From Pseudomonas asplenii (GTDB lineage: Bacteria > Pseudomonadota > Gammaproteobacteria > Pseudomonadales > Pseudomonadaceae), in NCBI RefSeq assembly GCF_001293465.1, contig NZ_JSYZ01000006.1:115570-179569 (forward strand): a DNA stretch of 64,000 bases, written 5' to 3'. Position numbers and translations under genes: made by a program. The stretch's first letter is position 1. Each line of letters starts with the position of its first letter. The notes beneath the pieces were generated by a model that searched no databases, was not told the origin of the DNA, and was given only the letters and a program-made list of their open reading frames with translations. Shown here one piece after another: positions 27,716 to 37,041 of this stretch.

Positions 27716-28216
27716 TCAGCGCTTGAACGCCTTCACTTCGGCTTCGCGCAGATTCGGTGCCAGCTTGTCGAGCACACCGTTGACGAACTTGTGACCGTCG
27801 GTGGAACCGTAGATCTTCGCCAGTTCGATGCCTTCGTTGATCACCACGCGGTACGGCACGTCGACACGCTTGAGCAGTTCCCAGGTGGACAGGCGCAGCA
27901 CCGACAGCTCGACCGGGTCGAGCTCTTCGATCTCGATATCCAGGCAGGGCTTGAGCGCGTTGTCGATCTCGTTCTTGAACTGCGGAACCCCGTGAAGGAT
28001 TTCACGGAAGTACGCACCGTCGACATCGCTGAAATCGTTGTCGACACGGAACTGCGCTTCGATTTCATTCAGCGATTGCTTGGCCATGTGCCATTGATAG
28101 AGGGCCTGGGTCGCGAGCTGACGGGCTTCGCGACGCTTGGCGCTCTTGGACGGCTTGCCGGCGCCTTCGGGACGAGGCTCGCGCGGGTTGAAACGATCGC
28201 TGTCGTCGTTAATCAC
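27716..28216 (-). CDS. nusB: Transcription antitermination factor NusB
   Basis: A 166-residue RNA-binding antitermination protein acting with NusE, NusA and NusG on rRNA transcription. It contains [14 protein letters not shown] at the start of the helical fold and the C-terminal [13 protein letters not shown] and [10 protein letters not shown] segments. The GTG start at 28216 overlaps the ribH stop (GTGA) and has GGAGG four bases before it. A basic N-terminal tail of about 30 residues precedes the core domain. Confidence 0.96.
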   Translation of the reverse strand: MINDDSDRFNPREPRPEGAGKPSKSAKRREARQLATQALYQWHMAKQSLNEIEAQFRVDNDFSDVDGAYFREILHGVPQFKNEIDNALKPCLDIEIEELDPVELSVLRLSTWELLKRVDVPYRVVINEGIELAKIYGSTDGHKFVNGVLDKLAPNLREAEVKAFKR

Positions 28217-28689
28217 TTGGCCTCCAACTGCGCCAGCAGGCTGACCATTTCCAGGGCGGACAGGGCGGCTTCGGCACCTTTGTTGCCGGCCTTGGTGCCG
28301 GAACGCTCGATGGCCTGTTCGATGGAATCGACGGTCAGCACGCCAAAGGCGACCGGTACGCCGAACTCCATGGACACCTGGGCCAGGCCCTTGGTGCACT
28401 CACCCGCCACGTATTCGAAGTGCGGAGTACCGCCACGAATGACCGCGCCCAGGGCGATGATCGCCGCGTATTCGCTACGCTGGGCGACTTTCTGCACCAC
28501 CAGCGGGATCTCGAACGCGCCAGGTGCACGGATGATGGTGATATCGCTTTCGCTCACGCCGTGACGAACCAGGGCGTCAACCGCGCCGCTGACCAGGCTT
28601 TCGACGACGAAGCTGTTGAAACGGCCGACCACCAGGGCATAGCGGCCTTTGGGGGCGATGAAGGTACCTTCGATGGTCTTCAGGGTCAT
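28213..28689 (-). CDS. ribH: 6,7-dimethyl-8-ribityllumazine synthase
   Basis: A 158-residue enzyme that condenses 5-amino-6-ribitylaminouracil with dihydroxybutanone phosphate, the penultimate riboflavin step. It shows the substrate-binding RFN...V region near residue 23, APGAFEIPL, and the catalytic histidine in [13 protein letters not shown]. It overlaps nusB by four bases. The 91-base gap to ribB contains a hairpin (see findings), so some independent control is possible. Confidence 0.96.
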   Translation of the reverse strand: MTLKTIEGTFIAPKGRYALVVGRFNSFVVESLVSGAVDALVRHGVSESDITIIRAPGAFEIPLVVQKVAQRSEYAAIIALGAVIRGGTPHFEYVAGECTKGLAQVSMEFGVPVAFGVLTVDSIEQAIERSGTKAGNKGAEAALSALEMVSLLAQLEAK

Positions 28690-28780
28690 TCGACAATTCT
28701 CTTAAAGAGCCGGGACGCGTCTGATACGCGCCCCTCAGGGATATGTGTACCGCGAATCAAGGTCGAAACCAGCCGGCCTT

Positions 28781-29872
28781 TTATTCGGAGGGCACGTATT
28801 CTACTACTTCCAGGTCGAAACCGGATATCGCGTTGAACTTCATCGGCGCACTCATCAGGCGCATCTTGCGTACGCCCAGGTCGCGCAGGATCTGCGAACC
28901 GGCACCGACGATGCTGTAGGTGGTCGGCTTTTTCACTGGCGTATGTTCGACCGTCTCGCGGATATGCGCCAGCAGCACGTCGCCATCCAGCGGATGGCCG
29001 AGCAGCAGCACCACGCCGCTACCGGCCTCGGCCACCGCCGCCATCGCCGCGCGCAGGCTCCAGCGCCCAGGTTGCTTGACCATCAGCAGGTCGCGCAGCG
29101 GGTCCATGTTGTGCACCCGCACCAGGGTCGGCTCTTCGGCGCAGACCTTGCCCAGGGTCAGGGCCATGTGCACGTCGCCTTCCACCGAATCACGATAGGT
29201 CACCAGGGTGAACTGGCCCAGTTCGCTGTCCAGCGGCTGCTCGGCAATCCGCTGAACGGTACTCTCGTGGATCATCCGGTAGTGGATCAGGTCGGCGATG
29301 GTGCCGATCTTGATGTTGTGCTCGGCGGCGAAGGCTTCCAGCTCGGCGCGCCGGGACATGGTGCCGTCATCGTTCATCACCTCGCAGATCACCCCGCTCG
29401 GCTCGAAACCGGCCATGCGCGCCAGGTCGCAGGCGGCCTCGGTGTGGCCGGCGCGGGCCAGGGTACCGCCGGGCTGGGCCATCAGCGGGAAGATGTGACC
29501 GGGGCTGACGATGTCTTCGGCCTTGGCGTCCCTGGCCGCTGCCGCCTGCACGGTGCGCGCTCGGTCGGCGGCGGAGATGCCGGTGGTCACCCCTTCGGTG
29601 GCCTCGATGGACACGGTGAACTTGGTGCCGAAACCGGAACCGTTGCGCGGCGCCATCAGCGGCAGCTTGAGCAGTTCGCAGCGCTCGCGGCTCATCGGCA
29701 TGCAGATCAGGCCACGGGCGTACTTGGCCATGAAGTTGATATGCTCGGCCTTGCAGCACTCGGCGGCCATGATCAGGTCGCCTTCGTTCTCGCGGTCTTC
29801 GTCATCCATGAGGATGACCATCTTGCCCTGGCGAATGTCTTCGACCAGTTCTTCAATCGTATTGAGCGCCAC
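28781..29872 (-). CDS. ribB: 3,4-dihydroxy-2-butanone-4-phosphate synthase with degenerate GTP cyclohydrolase domain (RibBX type)
   Basis: A 363-residue two-domain protein. The N-terminal RibB domain (about residues 1-205) keeps DDEDRENEGDLI, the TGISAADRA segment and GHTEAACDLA, so it should make dihydroxybutanone phosphate from ribulose 5-phosphate. The C-terminal part looks like GTP cyclohydrolase II but has lost the zinc cysteines: the aligned segment reads LVRVHNMDPLRDLL, and the YLRQEGRG element is replaced. It matches the known RibBX variants that lack cyclohydrolase activity. The true enzyme is ribA at 24734-25351. Confidence 0.94.
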   Translation of the reverse strand: MALNTIEELVEDIRQGKMVILMDDEDRENEGDLIMAAECCKAEHINFMAKYARGLICMPMSRERCELLKLPLMAPRNGSGFGTKFTVSIEATEGVTTGISAADRARTVQAAAARDAKAEDIVSPGHIFPLMAQPGGTLARAGHTEAACDLARMAGFEPSGVICEVMNDDGTMSRRAELEAFAAEHNIKIGTIADLIHYRMIHESTVQRIAEQPLDSELGQFTLVTYRDSVEGDVHMALTLGKVCAEEPTLVRVHNMDPLRDLLMVKQPGRWSLRAAMAAVAEAGSGVVLLLGHPLDGDVLLAHIRETVEHTPVKKPTTYSIVGAGSQILRDLGVRKMRLMSAPMKFNAISGFDLEVVEYVPSE

Positions 29873-29888
29873 GCGGCACCCCCTTGCG

Positions 29889-30551
29889 TCAGGATTTGAG
29901 GTAGCCGTTGGCGGCCAGGAAACTTTCGGTGATGCCGCCGCTGGTCGGCTCCGCGGCCTTCTCGCCCAACAGCAGGCGCTCCAGGTAGCGGGCCAGCAGG
30001 TCGACCTCGAGGTTGACCCGACGACCGGGGCGGTAGTCGGCCATGATGGTCTCGACCAGGGTATGCGGGACGATGGTCAGTTCGAACTCGGCGCCGTGCA
30101 CCGCGTTGACCGTCAGGCTGGTGCCGTCGACGGTGATCGAGCCCTTGTGGGCGATGTACTTGGCCAGCTCCTTGGGTGCACGCACGCGGAACTGGATGGC
30201 CCGGGCGTTTTCCTCGCGGGCGACGATCTCGCCGACGCCGTCGACGTGGCCGCTGACCAGGTGACCGCCCAGGCGGGTGGTCGGCGTCAGGGCCTTTTCC
30301 AGGTTGACCCGGCTGCCGGCCTTGAGGTCGTTGAAGGCGGTGCAGTCCAGGGTTTCGCGGCTGACGTCGGCCCAGAACCCGTCGCCCGGGAGCTCGACGG
30401 CGGTCAGGCAGACGCCGTTGACCGCAATGCTGTCGCCGAGCTTGACGTCACCCAGGTCGAGCTTGCCGGTTTCTACATAGACACGCACGTCGCCGCCTTT
30501 CGGGCTCAGCGCGCGGATGCTGCCGATGGATTCGATGATGCCGGTAAACAT
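29889..30551 (-). CDS. ribE: Riboflavin synthase alpha chain
   Basis: A 220-residue enzyme that dismutates two lumazine molecules to riboflavin. Two lumazine-binding repeats are visible: the first begins MFTGIIESIGSI, and the second starts near residue 98 with GGHLVSGHVDG. The second repeat also contains SLTVNAV. It lies 16 bases before ribB in the same operon. Confidence 0.96.
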   Translation of the reverse strand: MFTGIIESIGSIRALSPKGGDVRVYVETGKLDLGDVKLGDSIAVNGVCLTAVELPGDGFWADVSRETLDCTAFNDLKAGSRVNLEKALTPTTRLGGHLVSGHVDGVGEIVAREENARAIQFRVRAPKELAKYIAHKGSITVDGTSLTVNAVHGAEFELTIVPHTLVETIMADYRPGRRVNLEVDLLARYLERLLLGEKAAEPTSGGITESFLAANGYLKS

Positions 30552-30596
30552 GAAGTACTCCTCGAAAACGAGCCAGCGCCTGGCGCTGGCCGCGAA

Positions 30597-31736
30597 TTAT
30601 ACGCCGGGTGCCGGGTCAGGTATTGCGGTGACTCGCCAGTCATCGCCGACCGCACGCATTTCAGTGATTTTCAGCCGTGGCGCCTCGCTCATCCGTTCCA
30701 GCGGCCAGTCCAGCAGGGGCCGTGCGCTGGAGCCGAGAAACTTGCCGGCGACGAAGATCTGGTACTCGTCCACCAGTTCCTGGCGGGCAAAGGCGCCGGC
30801 CAGGCGCGGACCGGCCTCGACCAGCAGATCGTTGACGCCACGGGCAGCCAGTTGCCCGAGCAATTTCGCCAGGTCGACCTGGCCGTCATGGCCGGGCAGG
30901 CTCAGGACTTCGTGGCCGGCGGCCTGGTAGGCGGCGCCGACCGCGGCCGCGCAGGTCACCACCAGTGCCGGGCCGGCCTGGAAGAATGCCGCCTCCAGGG
31001 GCACCCGCAGGCGCCCGTCGATCAGCACCCGCAGCGGCGGCCGGCTCTCGGCCAGGGCCGTCAGCTCGGGGTCCAGGCCCAGCTCGGCAGGGCGCACGGT
31101 CAGCCGGGCGCTGTCGGCCAGCACCGTATCGGCGCCGGTAAGCACCACGCTGGACTCGGCGCGCAGACGCTGCACGGCGGAACGCGCGGCAGGACCGGTG
31201 ATCCACTGGCTCTCGCCGCTGGCCATCGCGGTGCGCCCGTCGAGACTCATCGCCAACTTGACCCGCACGAACGGCAGGCCGTGCTCCATACGTTTGAGGA
31301 AGCCGCGGTTGATCGCCCGCGCCTCGCCTTCGAGCACGCCGCTGTGTACGGCGATCCCGGCATCGGCCAGACGCTTGAGGCCATTGCCGGCAACCTGCGG
31401 ATTGGGGTCCTGCATGGCCGCCACCACCCGCCCCACGCCGGCCTTGACCAGCGCTTCGGCACAGGGCGGCGTACGCCCGAAGTGACTGCACGGCTCCAGG
31501 GTCACGTAGGCGGTCGCGCCACGGGCCAACTCGCCCGCCTCGCGCAAGGCATGGACCTCGGCATGGGGCTCGCCGGCGCGCACGTGCCAACCTTCGCCGA
31601 CCACCACGCCGTCACGCACGATGACGCAGCCGACCCGAGGGTTCGGATGAGTGGAATAGCGCCCCTTGCGCGCCAACTCCAGGGCACGGGCCATGTAGTG
31701 GGCGTCGAGAACCGCCTGTTCGGCTGCAAGGCTCAT
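30597..31736 (-). CDS. ribD: Bifunctional riboflavin deaminase/reductase RibD
   Basis: A 379-residue enzyme catalysing the second and third steps of riboflavin synthesis. The N-terminal deaminase has the zinc motif HAEVHAL and [12 protein letters not shown]; the C-terminal reductase domain begins near residue 150 with [13 protein letters not shown]. Its start overlaps the nrdR stop by four bases. All length and order features are standard for the family. Confidence 0.96.
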   Translation of the reverse strand: MSLAAEQAVLDAHYMARALELARKGRYSTHPNPRVGCVIVRDGVVVGEGWHVRAGEPHAEVHALREAGELARGATAYVTLEPCSHFGRTPPCAEALVKAGVGRVVAAMQDPNPQVAGNGLKRLADAGIAVHSGVLEGEARAINRGFLKRMEHGLPFVRVKLAMSLDGRTAMASGESQWITGPAARSAVQRLRAESSVVLTGADTVLADSARLTVRPAELGLDPELTALAESRPPLRVLIDGRLRVPLEAAFFQAGPALVVTCAAAVGAAYQAAGHEVLSLPGHDGQVDLAKLLGQLAARGVNDLLVEAGPRLAGAFARQELVDEYQIFVAGKFLGSSARPLLDWPLERMSEAPRLKITEMRAVGDDWRVTAIPDPAPGV

Positions 31737-32197
31737 TCCTTGGCGGGCTCCCGGGCAAGACGATCGATTTCCTCGCGGAACTCGTCGAGGTCCTGGAAGC
31801 GGCGATAGACCGAGGCGAAACGGATGTAGGCGACCTCATCGAGTTTCTGCAGCTCGGTCATCACCATTTCGCCGACGACCAGCGACTTGACCTCGCGCTC
31901 GCCGGTGGCGCGCAGCTTGTGCTTGATATGGGCCAGTGCGGCTTCCAGGCGCTCGACACTCACCGGGCGCTTTTCCAGGGCCCGCTGCATGCCGGCACGC
32001 AGTTTTTCTTCGTCGAAGGGCTGGCGGCTGCCGTCCTGCTTGATCAGGCGTGGCAGAACCAGTTCGGCGGTTTCGAAGGTGGTGAAACGCTCACCGCAGG
32101 CCACGCATTCGCGCCGGCGGCGCACCTGTTCGCCCTCGGCGACCAGACGCGAGTCGATGACTTTGGTGTCGTTGGCACCGCAGAAGGGACAGTGCAT
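31733..32197 (-). CDS. nrdR: Transcriptional repressor NrdR
   Basis: A 154-residue repressor of ribonucleotide reductase genes. An N-terminal zinc ribbon uses Cys3, Cys6, Cys31 and Cys34, followed by an ATP-cone domain that senses ATP and dATP. The ATG at 32197 begins the canonical MHCPFCG; a longer in-frame reading to 32254 lacks family support. It heads the riboflavin operon, the frequent gammaproteobacterial arrangement. Confidence 0.96.
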   Translation of the reverse strand: MHCPFCGANDTKVIDSRLVAEGEQVRRRRECVACGERFTTFETAELVLPRLIKQDGSRQPFDEEKLRAGMQRALEKRPVSVERLEAALAHIKHKLRATGEREVKSLVVGEMVMTELQKLDEVAYIRFASVYRRFQDLDEFREEIDRLAREPAKE

Positions 32198-32336
32198 GGT
32201 GGCAGGCAACAAAAAATGGGAGGGCCATGGTAGCGCATCTCCGTGGCAAGACAAGCCATAGGGTTTGCGGTATACAGTCGGCGGGCTAACGTTATCCCAT
32301 CAGAACCGTCGATTTTCGCCTCAGTTGGAGCTGTAG

Positions 32337-32792
32337 ATGTCAGTACGACCGCTTGTTTTGCTCAGCCTCACCGGCCTGCTGCTCGCCTGCAGCAGTGCAC
32401 CCAAGCCCGTGCCGACGCCACCGCCCCAGCAGCAGGTGAAGAAGCCGGTGAATGAATACGAAGCACTCGGCCCGTTGCCCGCGTACCAGCGCGAGTTGAG
32501 CGGCACCCTGCTGGGGGTACCGGCCAATGCCGAGGTCGAGCTGGCGCTGCTGGTGATCGACGAGCGCGGCCGGCCGCAGCAGCTGCTCGCCAGCAGCAGG
32601 ATCAATGGCACCGGCCAGGTGCTGCCGTTCCGTCTGCGCTTCAACCCGGACGTGTTCCCGGTCGGTGCGCGCGTCGAACTGCGCGGGCGGGCCAGCCAAT
32701 CCGGGCAGTTGATCCTGCACCTGCCCTCCGTGGCCGTGACCCAGCCGACCACTCAGGCCATGGGCCCGTTGCAATTCGTCAGTGCCCCATGA
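32337..32792 (+). CDS. YbaY-family lipoprotein
   Basis: A 151-residue putative outer-membrane lipoprotein. The lipobox LLAC places the modified cysteine at residue 18, followed by a Pro/Gln-rich spacer and a YbaY-type beta domain (about 47-130: RELSGTLLGVPANAEVELAL). Function is unknown. It is divergent from nrdR, and its last codons overlap the methyltransferase start (ATGA). Confidence 0.85.
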   Translation: MSVRPLVLLSLTGLLLACSSAPKPVPTPPPQQQVKKPVNEYEALGPLPAYQRELSGTLLGVPANAEVELALLVIDERGRPQQLLASSRINGTGQVLPFRLRFNPDVFPVGARVELRGRASQSGQLILHLPSVAVTQPTTQAMGPLQFVSAP

Positions 32793-33460
32793 ACGCCCCG
32801 CTCGACCTGCAGCGGGCGCTGGCCGCGCTGCTCGGCGATGCGCGGCTGACCGCCAGCGCGCTGCCTGGGACCGACCTCAAACTGTGGCTGATCGACGCCG
32901 GGAACATGGATCGCGAGTTCACCCCGCAAGAGACCCGGCGCATCCTGCACGAACCACCCTACTGGTGCTTCTGCTGGGCCAGCGGCCTGGCCATGGCCCG
33001 CTACCTGGCCGAACGGCCGGAGTGGGTGGCCGGCAAGCGCGTGCTGGATTTCGGTGCCGGCTCCGGCATCGCGGCCATTGCCGCGGCCCGCGCCGGGGCA
33101 CGGGAAGTGGTGGCCTGCGACCTCGACCCACTGGCACTGGCCGCCTGCCGGGCGAATGCCGCACTCAATGAGGTGACGCTCCACTACAGCGAAGATTTCT
33201 TCGCCGAGAGCGATCGCTTCGACCTGATTCTGGTCGCCGATGTGCTGTACGACCGGGAAAACCTGCCGCTGCTGGACCAGTTCCTCAGCCGCGGCCGGGA
33301 GGCGCTGGTGGCCGACTCGCGGGTGCGGGATTTCCGTCATCCGCTATACCGGCGCCTGGAGATCCTCCAGGCCCTGACCCTGCCGGACCTGATGGAACCG
33401 GAGGAATTTCGCCAGGTCAGCCTCTATCACGCCAGCCGGCCACGAGGGCATCTGGCCTGA
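32789..33460 (+). CDS. Class I SAM-dependent methyltransferase
   Basis: A 223-residue methyltransferase with the SAM-binding motif VLDFGAGSGIAAIAAARAG (about residues 83-101), the acidic end of strand two (ACDLDPLAL) and the LILVADVLYD motif. It resembles the family that includes ETF-beta lysine methyltransferases and nicotinamide N-methyltransferase-like proteins, which methylate protein lysines in characterised cases. The substrate here cannot be read. It is translationally coupled to the lipoprotein gene. Confidence 0.82.
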   Translation: MNAPLDLQRALAALLGDARLTASALPGTDLKLWLIDAGNMDREFTPQETRRILHEPPYWCFCWASGLAMARYLAERPEWVAGKRVLDFGAGSGIAAIAAARAGAREVVACDLDPLALAACRANAALNEVTLHYSEDFFAESDRFDLILVADVLYDRENLPLLDQFLSRGREALVADSRVRDFRHPLYRRLEILQALTLPDLMEPEEFRQVSLYHASRPRGHLA

Positions 33461-33489
33461 CACGCTCTTGCCGTGGACATGCAGGTCCA

Positions 33490-33514
33490 TTCGCGGGCAA
33501 GCCCGCTCCCACAG
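33490..33514. repeat. REP element
   Basis: A single palindromic copy with the core CGCGGGCAAGCCCGCTCCC lies between the methyltransferase and thioredoxin genes. Confidence 0.85.
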
Positions 33515-33606
33515 TGGCCTGATTGGCAAACTCCTGTGAACACCCGCTTTCGGCCAACCGGCCCAGGCCTTATAGTTGCGCGATACCCCGTTCTTCGAGA
33601 CTCCCG

Positions 33607-34479
33607 ATGACCCAGGACACGCCCTACATCTTCGACGCCACCGCCCTGAACTTCGACCAGTCGGTGATCCAGAACTCTTTCCACAAGCCGGTGCTGGTGG
33701 ACTTCTGGGCGGAGTGGTGTGCGCCCTGCAAGGCGCTGATGCCGATGCTGCAACAGATCGCCGAGAGCTATCAGGGCGAGCTGCTGCTGGCCAAGGTCGA
33801 CTGCGATGCCGAGCAGGACATCGTCGCCCGTTTCGGTATCCGCAGCCTGCCGACCGTGGTGCTGTTCAAGGACGGCCAGCCGGTCGACGGTTTCGCCGGT
33901 GCCCAGCCGGAATCGGCGGTACGCGCCATGCTCGACCCCCATGTGCAGATGCCGCCGCCGGCCGCCGCCGACCCGCTCGAACAGGCCCAGGCGCTGTTCG
34001 GCGAAGGCCGCGTCGCCGAAGCCGAGGCCACCCTCGTCGCCCTGCTGAATGAAGACAACAGCAACGCCAAGGCGTTGATCCTGTACGCCCGCTGCCTCGC
34101 CGAACGCGGTGAGCTGGGTGAGGCCCAGACCGTACTCGATGCGGTCAAGGGCGACGAGCACAAGGCGGCGCTGGCCGGCGCCAAGGCGCAACTGACCTTC
34201 CTGCGCCAGGCCGCCGACCTGCCCGATGCTGCCGACCTGAAGGCCCGCCTGGCCCAGAACCCGCAGGATGACGAGGCGACCTTCCAACTGGCGATCCAGC
34301 AACTGGCCCGCCAGCAGTACGAAGCCGCACTGGATGCCTTGCTCAAGCTGTTCACCCGCAATCGCGGCTACAGCGAGGGGTTGCCACACAAGACCCTGCT
34401 GCAGGTGTTCGACCTGCTGGGCAACGACCATCCGCTGGTGACCACCTACCGGCGCAAGCTGTTCGCGGCGCTTTACTGA
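33607..34479 (+). CDS. YbbN/CnoX-like thioredoxin-TPR protein
   Basis: A 290-residue protein with an N-terminal thioredoxin fold (about residues 5-110) and a C-terminal tetratricopeptide-like region (about 118-285). It has a redox-active CAPC motif at Cys38-Cys41, whereas E. coli YbbN/CnoX has lost one cysteine of this motif. CnoX proteins are chaperones that cooperate with GroEL and DnaK under oxidative stress; reductase activity may be kept here. No signal peptide is seen. The ATG at 33607 starts the family-typical short N-terminus. An inverted repeat at 34496-34517 follows the stop. Confidence 0.88.
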   Translation: MTQDTPYIFDATALNFDQSVIQNSFHKPVLVDFWAEWCAPCKALMPMLQQIAESYQGELLLAKVDCDAEQDIVARFGIRSLPTVVLFKDGQPVDGFAGAQPESAVRAMLDPHVQMPPPAAADPLEQAQALFGEGRVAEAEATLVALLNEDNSNAKALILYARCLAERGELGEAQTVLDAVKGDEHKAALAGAKAQLTFLRQAADLPDAADLKARLAQNPQDDEATFQLAIQQLARQQYEAALDALLKLFTRNRGYSEGLPHKTLLQVFDLLGNDHPLVTTYRRKLFAALY

Positions 34480-34495
34480 GCGCCTCTCTCCGGGT

Positions 34496-34517
34496 CTGTG
34501 GGAGCCGGCTCCCACAG
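34496..34517. repeat. 22-base perfect palindrome, REP-like
   Basis: CTGTGGGAGCC (34496-34506) and GGCTCCCACAG (34507-34517) are perfect reverse complements with no spacer. It lies between convergent genes and could act as a bidirectional hairpin. Confidence 0.85.
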
Positions 34518-34531
34518 CCGGTTCCAGCGCC

Positions 34532-35344
34532 TTATTCGATTTCGAACAGGCCGTTGCCGACCGAGCCGGCACTCAGCCGTTCGCGCACGTCATCATCGAT
34601 CCGCGGGTCATCCGGGCGGTAGAGCTTGACCTGGCGGTAGGCGTTGATGCGGTTGATTTCTTCCCCCAGGAACTCCCAGACCACGCGGGTGCACGCCGGG
34701 TTACGCCGGTCGCCGCTGGAAACCCCGGTCTTCAGGCCATTGAGGCGGGTAATGCGGCTCTTGAAACTGGGGATGAGGATCGTCTGGCTCATCTCGTTGA
34801 GGGTCAGCGATTCGTAATCGATCAGAAACAGCCGATCCTGCAACTGGAAGGCCGCACCGAGATAACGGCAACGCACCTCGGCATGCCCGTCGTTGGCGGT
34901 GCTGCGCTCCTGGCGCTCCTGGCGCTCGAAGAGGAAATGCCCTCGTTCCTCGCGCAGGTGCACCAGCGACACCAGGATCGAGCCGGGAACCGACATGCAA
35001 TTGGAATACTCGAAGTAGTAACCGCAATAACGCGACAGGTTGCCCGCCTCCTGATGCAACGGCTTGAACAGCTCGCTGATCGGATCGTTGCGCTGCTCGG
35101 TGCGCTGCGCCGGATTGCGCGCACCGATCAGACGGGCGAACTGCTCCGGCGGCAGGCCCAGCTCGTAATCCTCCACCCCGAAGAAGTCGCCGATGCGCTT
35201 GAGGTTGTAGTTCGTCGGATGGCTTTGCCCGCTCAAGTACTTGTTGAACTGTGCACGATTGATCGACAGCTGGCGGCAAACCTCTGAAATAGAGCGGTAA
35301 TGACTGCAGGCCAGCTTGAGATTGACGGCGAAATTGTCGCTCAT
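34532..35344 (-). CDS. HTH transcriptional regulator, unknown ligand
   Basis: A 270-residue protein with a Cro/CI-type helix-turn-helix in the first 65 residues (ISEVCRQLSINRAQFNKYLS). The remaining 200 residues have no family that I recognise; they are rich in aromatic residues and arginines and include a VVWEFLGEEINRINAYRQVKL segment near the end. It is divergent from the sodium:alanine symporter gene and separated by 179 bases, so it is a good candidate to control it. The target is inference. Confidence 0.75.
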   Translation of the reverse strand: MSDNFAVNLKLACSHYRSISEVCRQLSINRAQFNKYLSGQSHPTNYNLKRIGDFFGVEDYELGLPPEQFARLIGARNPAQRTEQRNDPISELFKPLHQEAGNLSRYCGYYFEYSNCMSVPGSILVSLVHLREERGHFLFERQERQERSTANDGHAEVRCRYLGAAFQLQDRLFLIDYESLTLNEMSQTILIPSFKSRITRLNGLKTGVSSGDRRNPACTRVVWEFLGEEINRINAYRQVKLYRPDDPRIDDDVRERLSAGSVGNGLFEIE

Positions 35345-35523
35345 GACGATGAACCCGGATGGTGCGAGTGACGCCATTCTAGCATCAACTCGCACCAAAG
35401 CAGAGCAACCCGCGAAATTGTCACCACCCCTGCCATGACCAACCATGCGCCCCAACGGATAGCAGCGCGCCTGCCGCCTGTTGCTCTTTTCACGCAAAGA
35501 ATAAGAATCGAGGTCATTCTCCA

Positions 35524-36966
35524 ATGCTAGAAGCACTCAATGATTTCCTCTCGGGGAAACTGCTCATCGTGCTGATCGTCGGACTCGGCAGCTACTTCAC
35601 GATCCGCTCGCGGTTCGTCCAATTCCGCCACTTCGGCCACATGTTCGGTGTTTTCAAGGAGTCCCTCCGCGGCCAGGCAGGCCAACTGAGCTCGTTCCAG
35701 GCCCTGATGCTGAGCCTGGCCGGCCGCGTCGGTGCCGGTAACATCGCCGGTGTCGGTATCGCCGTGACCCTCGGTGGTCCGGGCGCCGTGTTCTGGATGT
35801 GGGTCACCGCACTGGTCGGCATGTCCAGCAGCTTCTTCGAATGTACCCTGGCCCAGGTCTACAAGCGCGCCGATGGCGATGGCCTGTACCGTGGCGGTCC
35901 GGCCTACTACATCCAGCACGGCCTGAAGCTGAAAGGCATGGCGGTGGTGTTCTCCGTACTGCTGCTGGTCACCTACGGCTTCGCCTTCAACGGCCTGCAG
36001 TCGTACACCGTGACCCATTCGCTGCAGAACGCCTTCGGCTTCTCGCCCAACCACACCGGTATCGTCCTCGCCGTCCTGCTGGCGATCGTGTTCCTCGGTG
36101 GCATCAAGCGTATCGCCGCGGTTTCCGACCTGCTGGTGCCGGTCAAGACCCTGGCCTACATCGGCGTGACCCTGTACGTGATCGGCACCCAGATCGAACA
36201 CGTGCCGGCCATGCTGGAAACCATCTTCAAGAGCGCCTTCGGCCTCGACCCGGCCTTCGCCGGCCTGCTCGGCAGCGCCATCGTCATGGGCGTGAAGCGT
36301 GGCGTGTTCGCCAACGAAGCCGGCCTGGGCAGTGCCCCGAACGTGGCCGCCGTGGCGGCCGTGAAACACCCGGGCGCCCAGGGCGTGGTCCAGGCATTCA
36401 GCGTGTTCCTCGACACCTTCGTGATCTGCACCTGCACCGCGCTGCTGATCCTGCTGTCAGGCTTCTACACCCCGGGCTTCGAAGGGGACGGCATCGTCCT
36501 GACCCAGAACTCCCTGGCCGCGGTGGTCGGTGACTGGGGCCGGATCTTCGTCAGCGTCGCGCTGTCGCTGTTCGTCTTCACCTGCATCCTCTACAACTAC
36601 TACCTGGGCGAGAACAGCCTGCAGTTCCTCAGCCGCAACCGCGCCGTGCTGATGACCTACCGCGCCCTGGTACTGGCCCTGATCGTCTGGGGCTCGATGC
36701 AGAACCTGTCGACCGTGTTCGCCTTCGCCGACATCACCATGACCTGCCTGGCCTTCGTCAACCTGATCGCCCTGGCCCTGCTGTTCAAGGTCGGTCTGCG
36801 GGTGATGCGCGACTACGACGAGCAACGTCGTGCCGGCGTCGACCAGCCCGTGTTCGATTCCAGCAAGTTCAACGACCTGGACCTGGACCGCGCCGCCTGG
36901 CCCGCCAACCCGCAAGTAGAAACAGCCACTGACAAAGCAGCCGCCCAAGCGCAGCCGCAACGCTGA
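35524..36966 (+). CDS. Sodium:alanine symporter (AGCS family)
   Basis: A 480-residue membrane transporter of the alanine/glycine:cation symporter family, taking up small amino acids with sodium. The family signature appears as GRVGAGNIAGVGIAVTLGGP near residues 73-92, and about ten or eleven hydrophobic segments follow. The hydrophilic C-terminus is rich in Ala, Gln and Lys. Substrate within the family (alanine, glycine or glutamine) cannot be fixed. A terminator hairpin lies after the stop, so it is probably monocistronic. Confidence 0.93.
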   Translation: MLEALNDFLSGKLLIVLIVGLGSYFTIRSRFVQFRHFGHMFGVFKESLRGQAGQLSSFQALMLSLAGRVGAGNIAGVGIAVTLGGPGAVFWMWVTALVGMSSSFFECTLAQVYKRADGDGLYRGGPAYYIQHGLKLKGMAVVFSVLLLVTYGFAFNGLQSYTVTHSLQNAFGFSPNHTGIVLAVLLAIVFLGGIKRIAAVSDLLVPVKTLAYIGVTLYVIGTQIEHVPAMLETIFKSAFGLDPAFAGLLGSAIVMGVKRGVFANEAGLGSAPNVAAVAAVKHPGAQGVVQAFSVFLDTFVICTCTALLILLSGFYTPGFEGDGIVLTQNSLAAVVGDWGRIFVSVALSLFVFTCILYNYYLGENSLQFLSRNRAVLMTYRALVLALIVWGSMQNLSTVFAFADITMTCLAFVNLIALALLFKVGLRVMRDYDEQRRAGVDQPVFDSSKFNDLDLDRAAWPANPQVETATDKAAAQAQPQR

Positions 36967-36980
36967 TATTCTCCTTGCCT

Positions 36981-37012
36981 CAGCCGCCCCGTTCGTGGGC
37001 GGCTGTGTCTTT
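36981..37012 (+). terminator. Probable rho-independent terminator
   Basis: CAGCCGCCC (36981-36989) pairs with GGGCGGCTG (36997-37005) around CGTTCGT and is followed by TGTCTTTCT. The stem is strong, but the U tract is interrupted. Confidence 0.75.
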
Positions 37013-37041
37013 CTCTCGCCAAATCTCTACGGAATGCTCCC

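Noticed and set aside
28690..28780. FMN riboswitch for the riboflavin genes
   Set aside because: The conserved RFN core words are not seen here or before nrdR, and the gaps in the operon are too short.
29511..31808. Long plus-strand open frame opposite ribE and ribD
   Set aside because: It covers two well-supported enzymes on the other strand and shows no recognisable domain.
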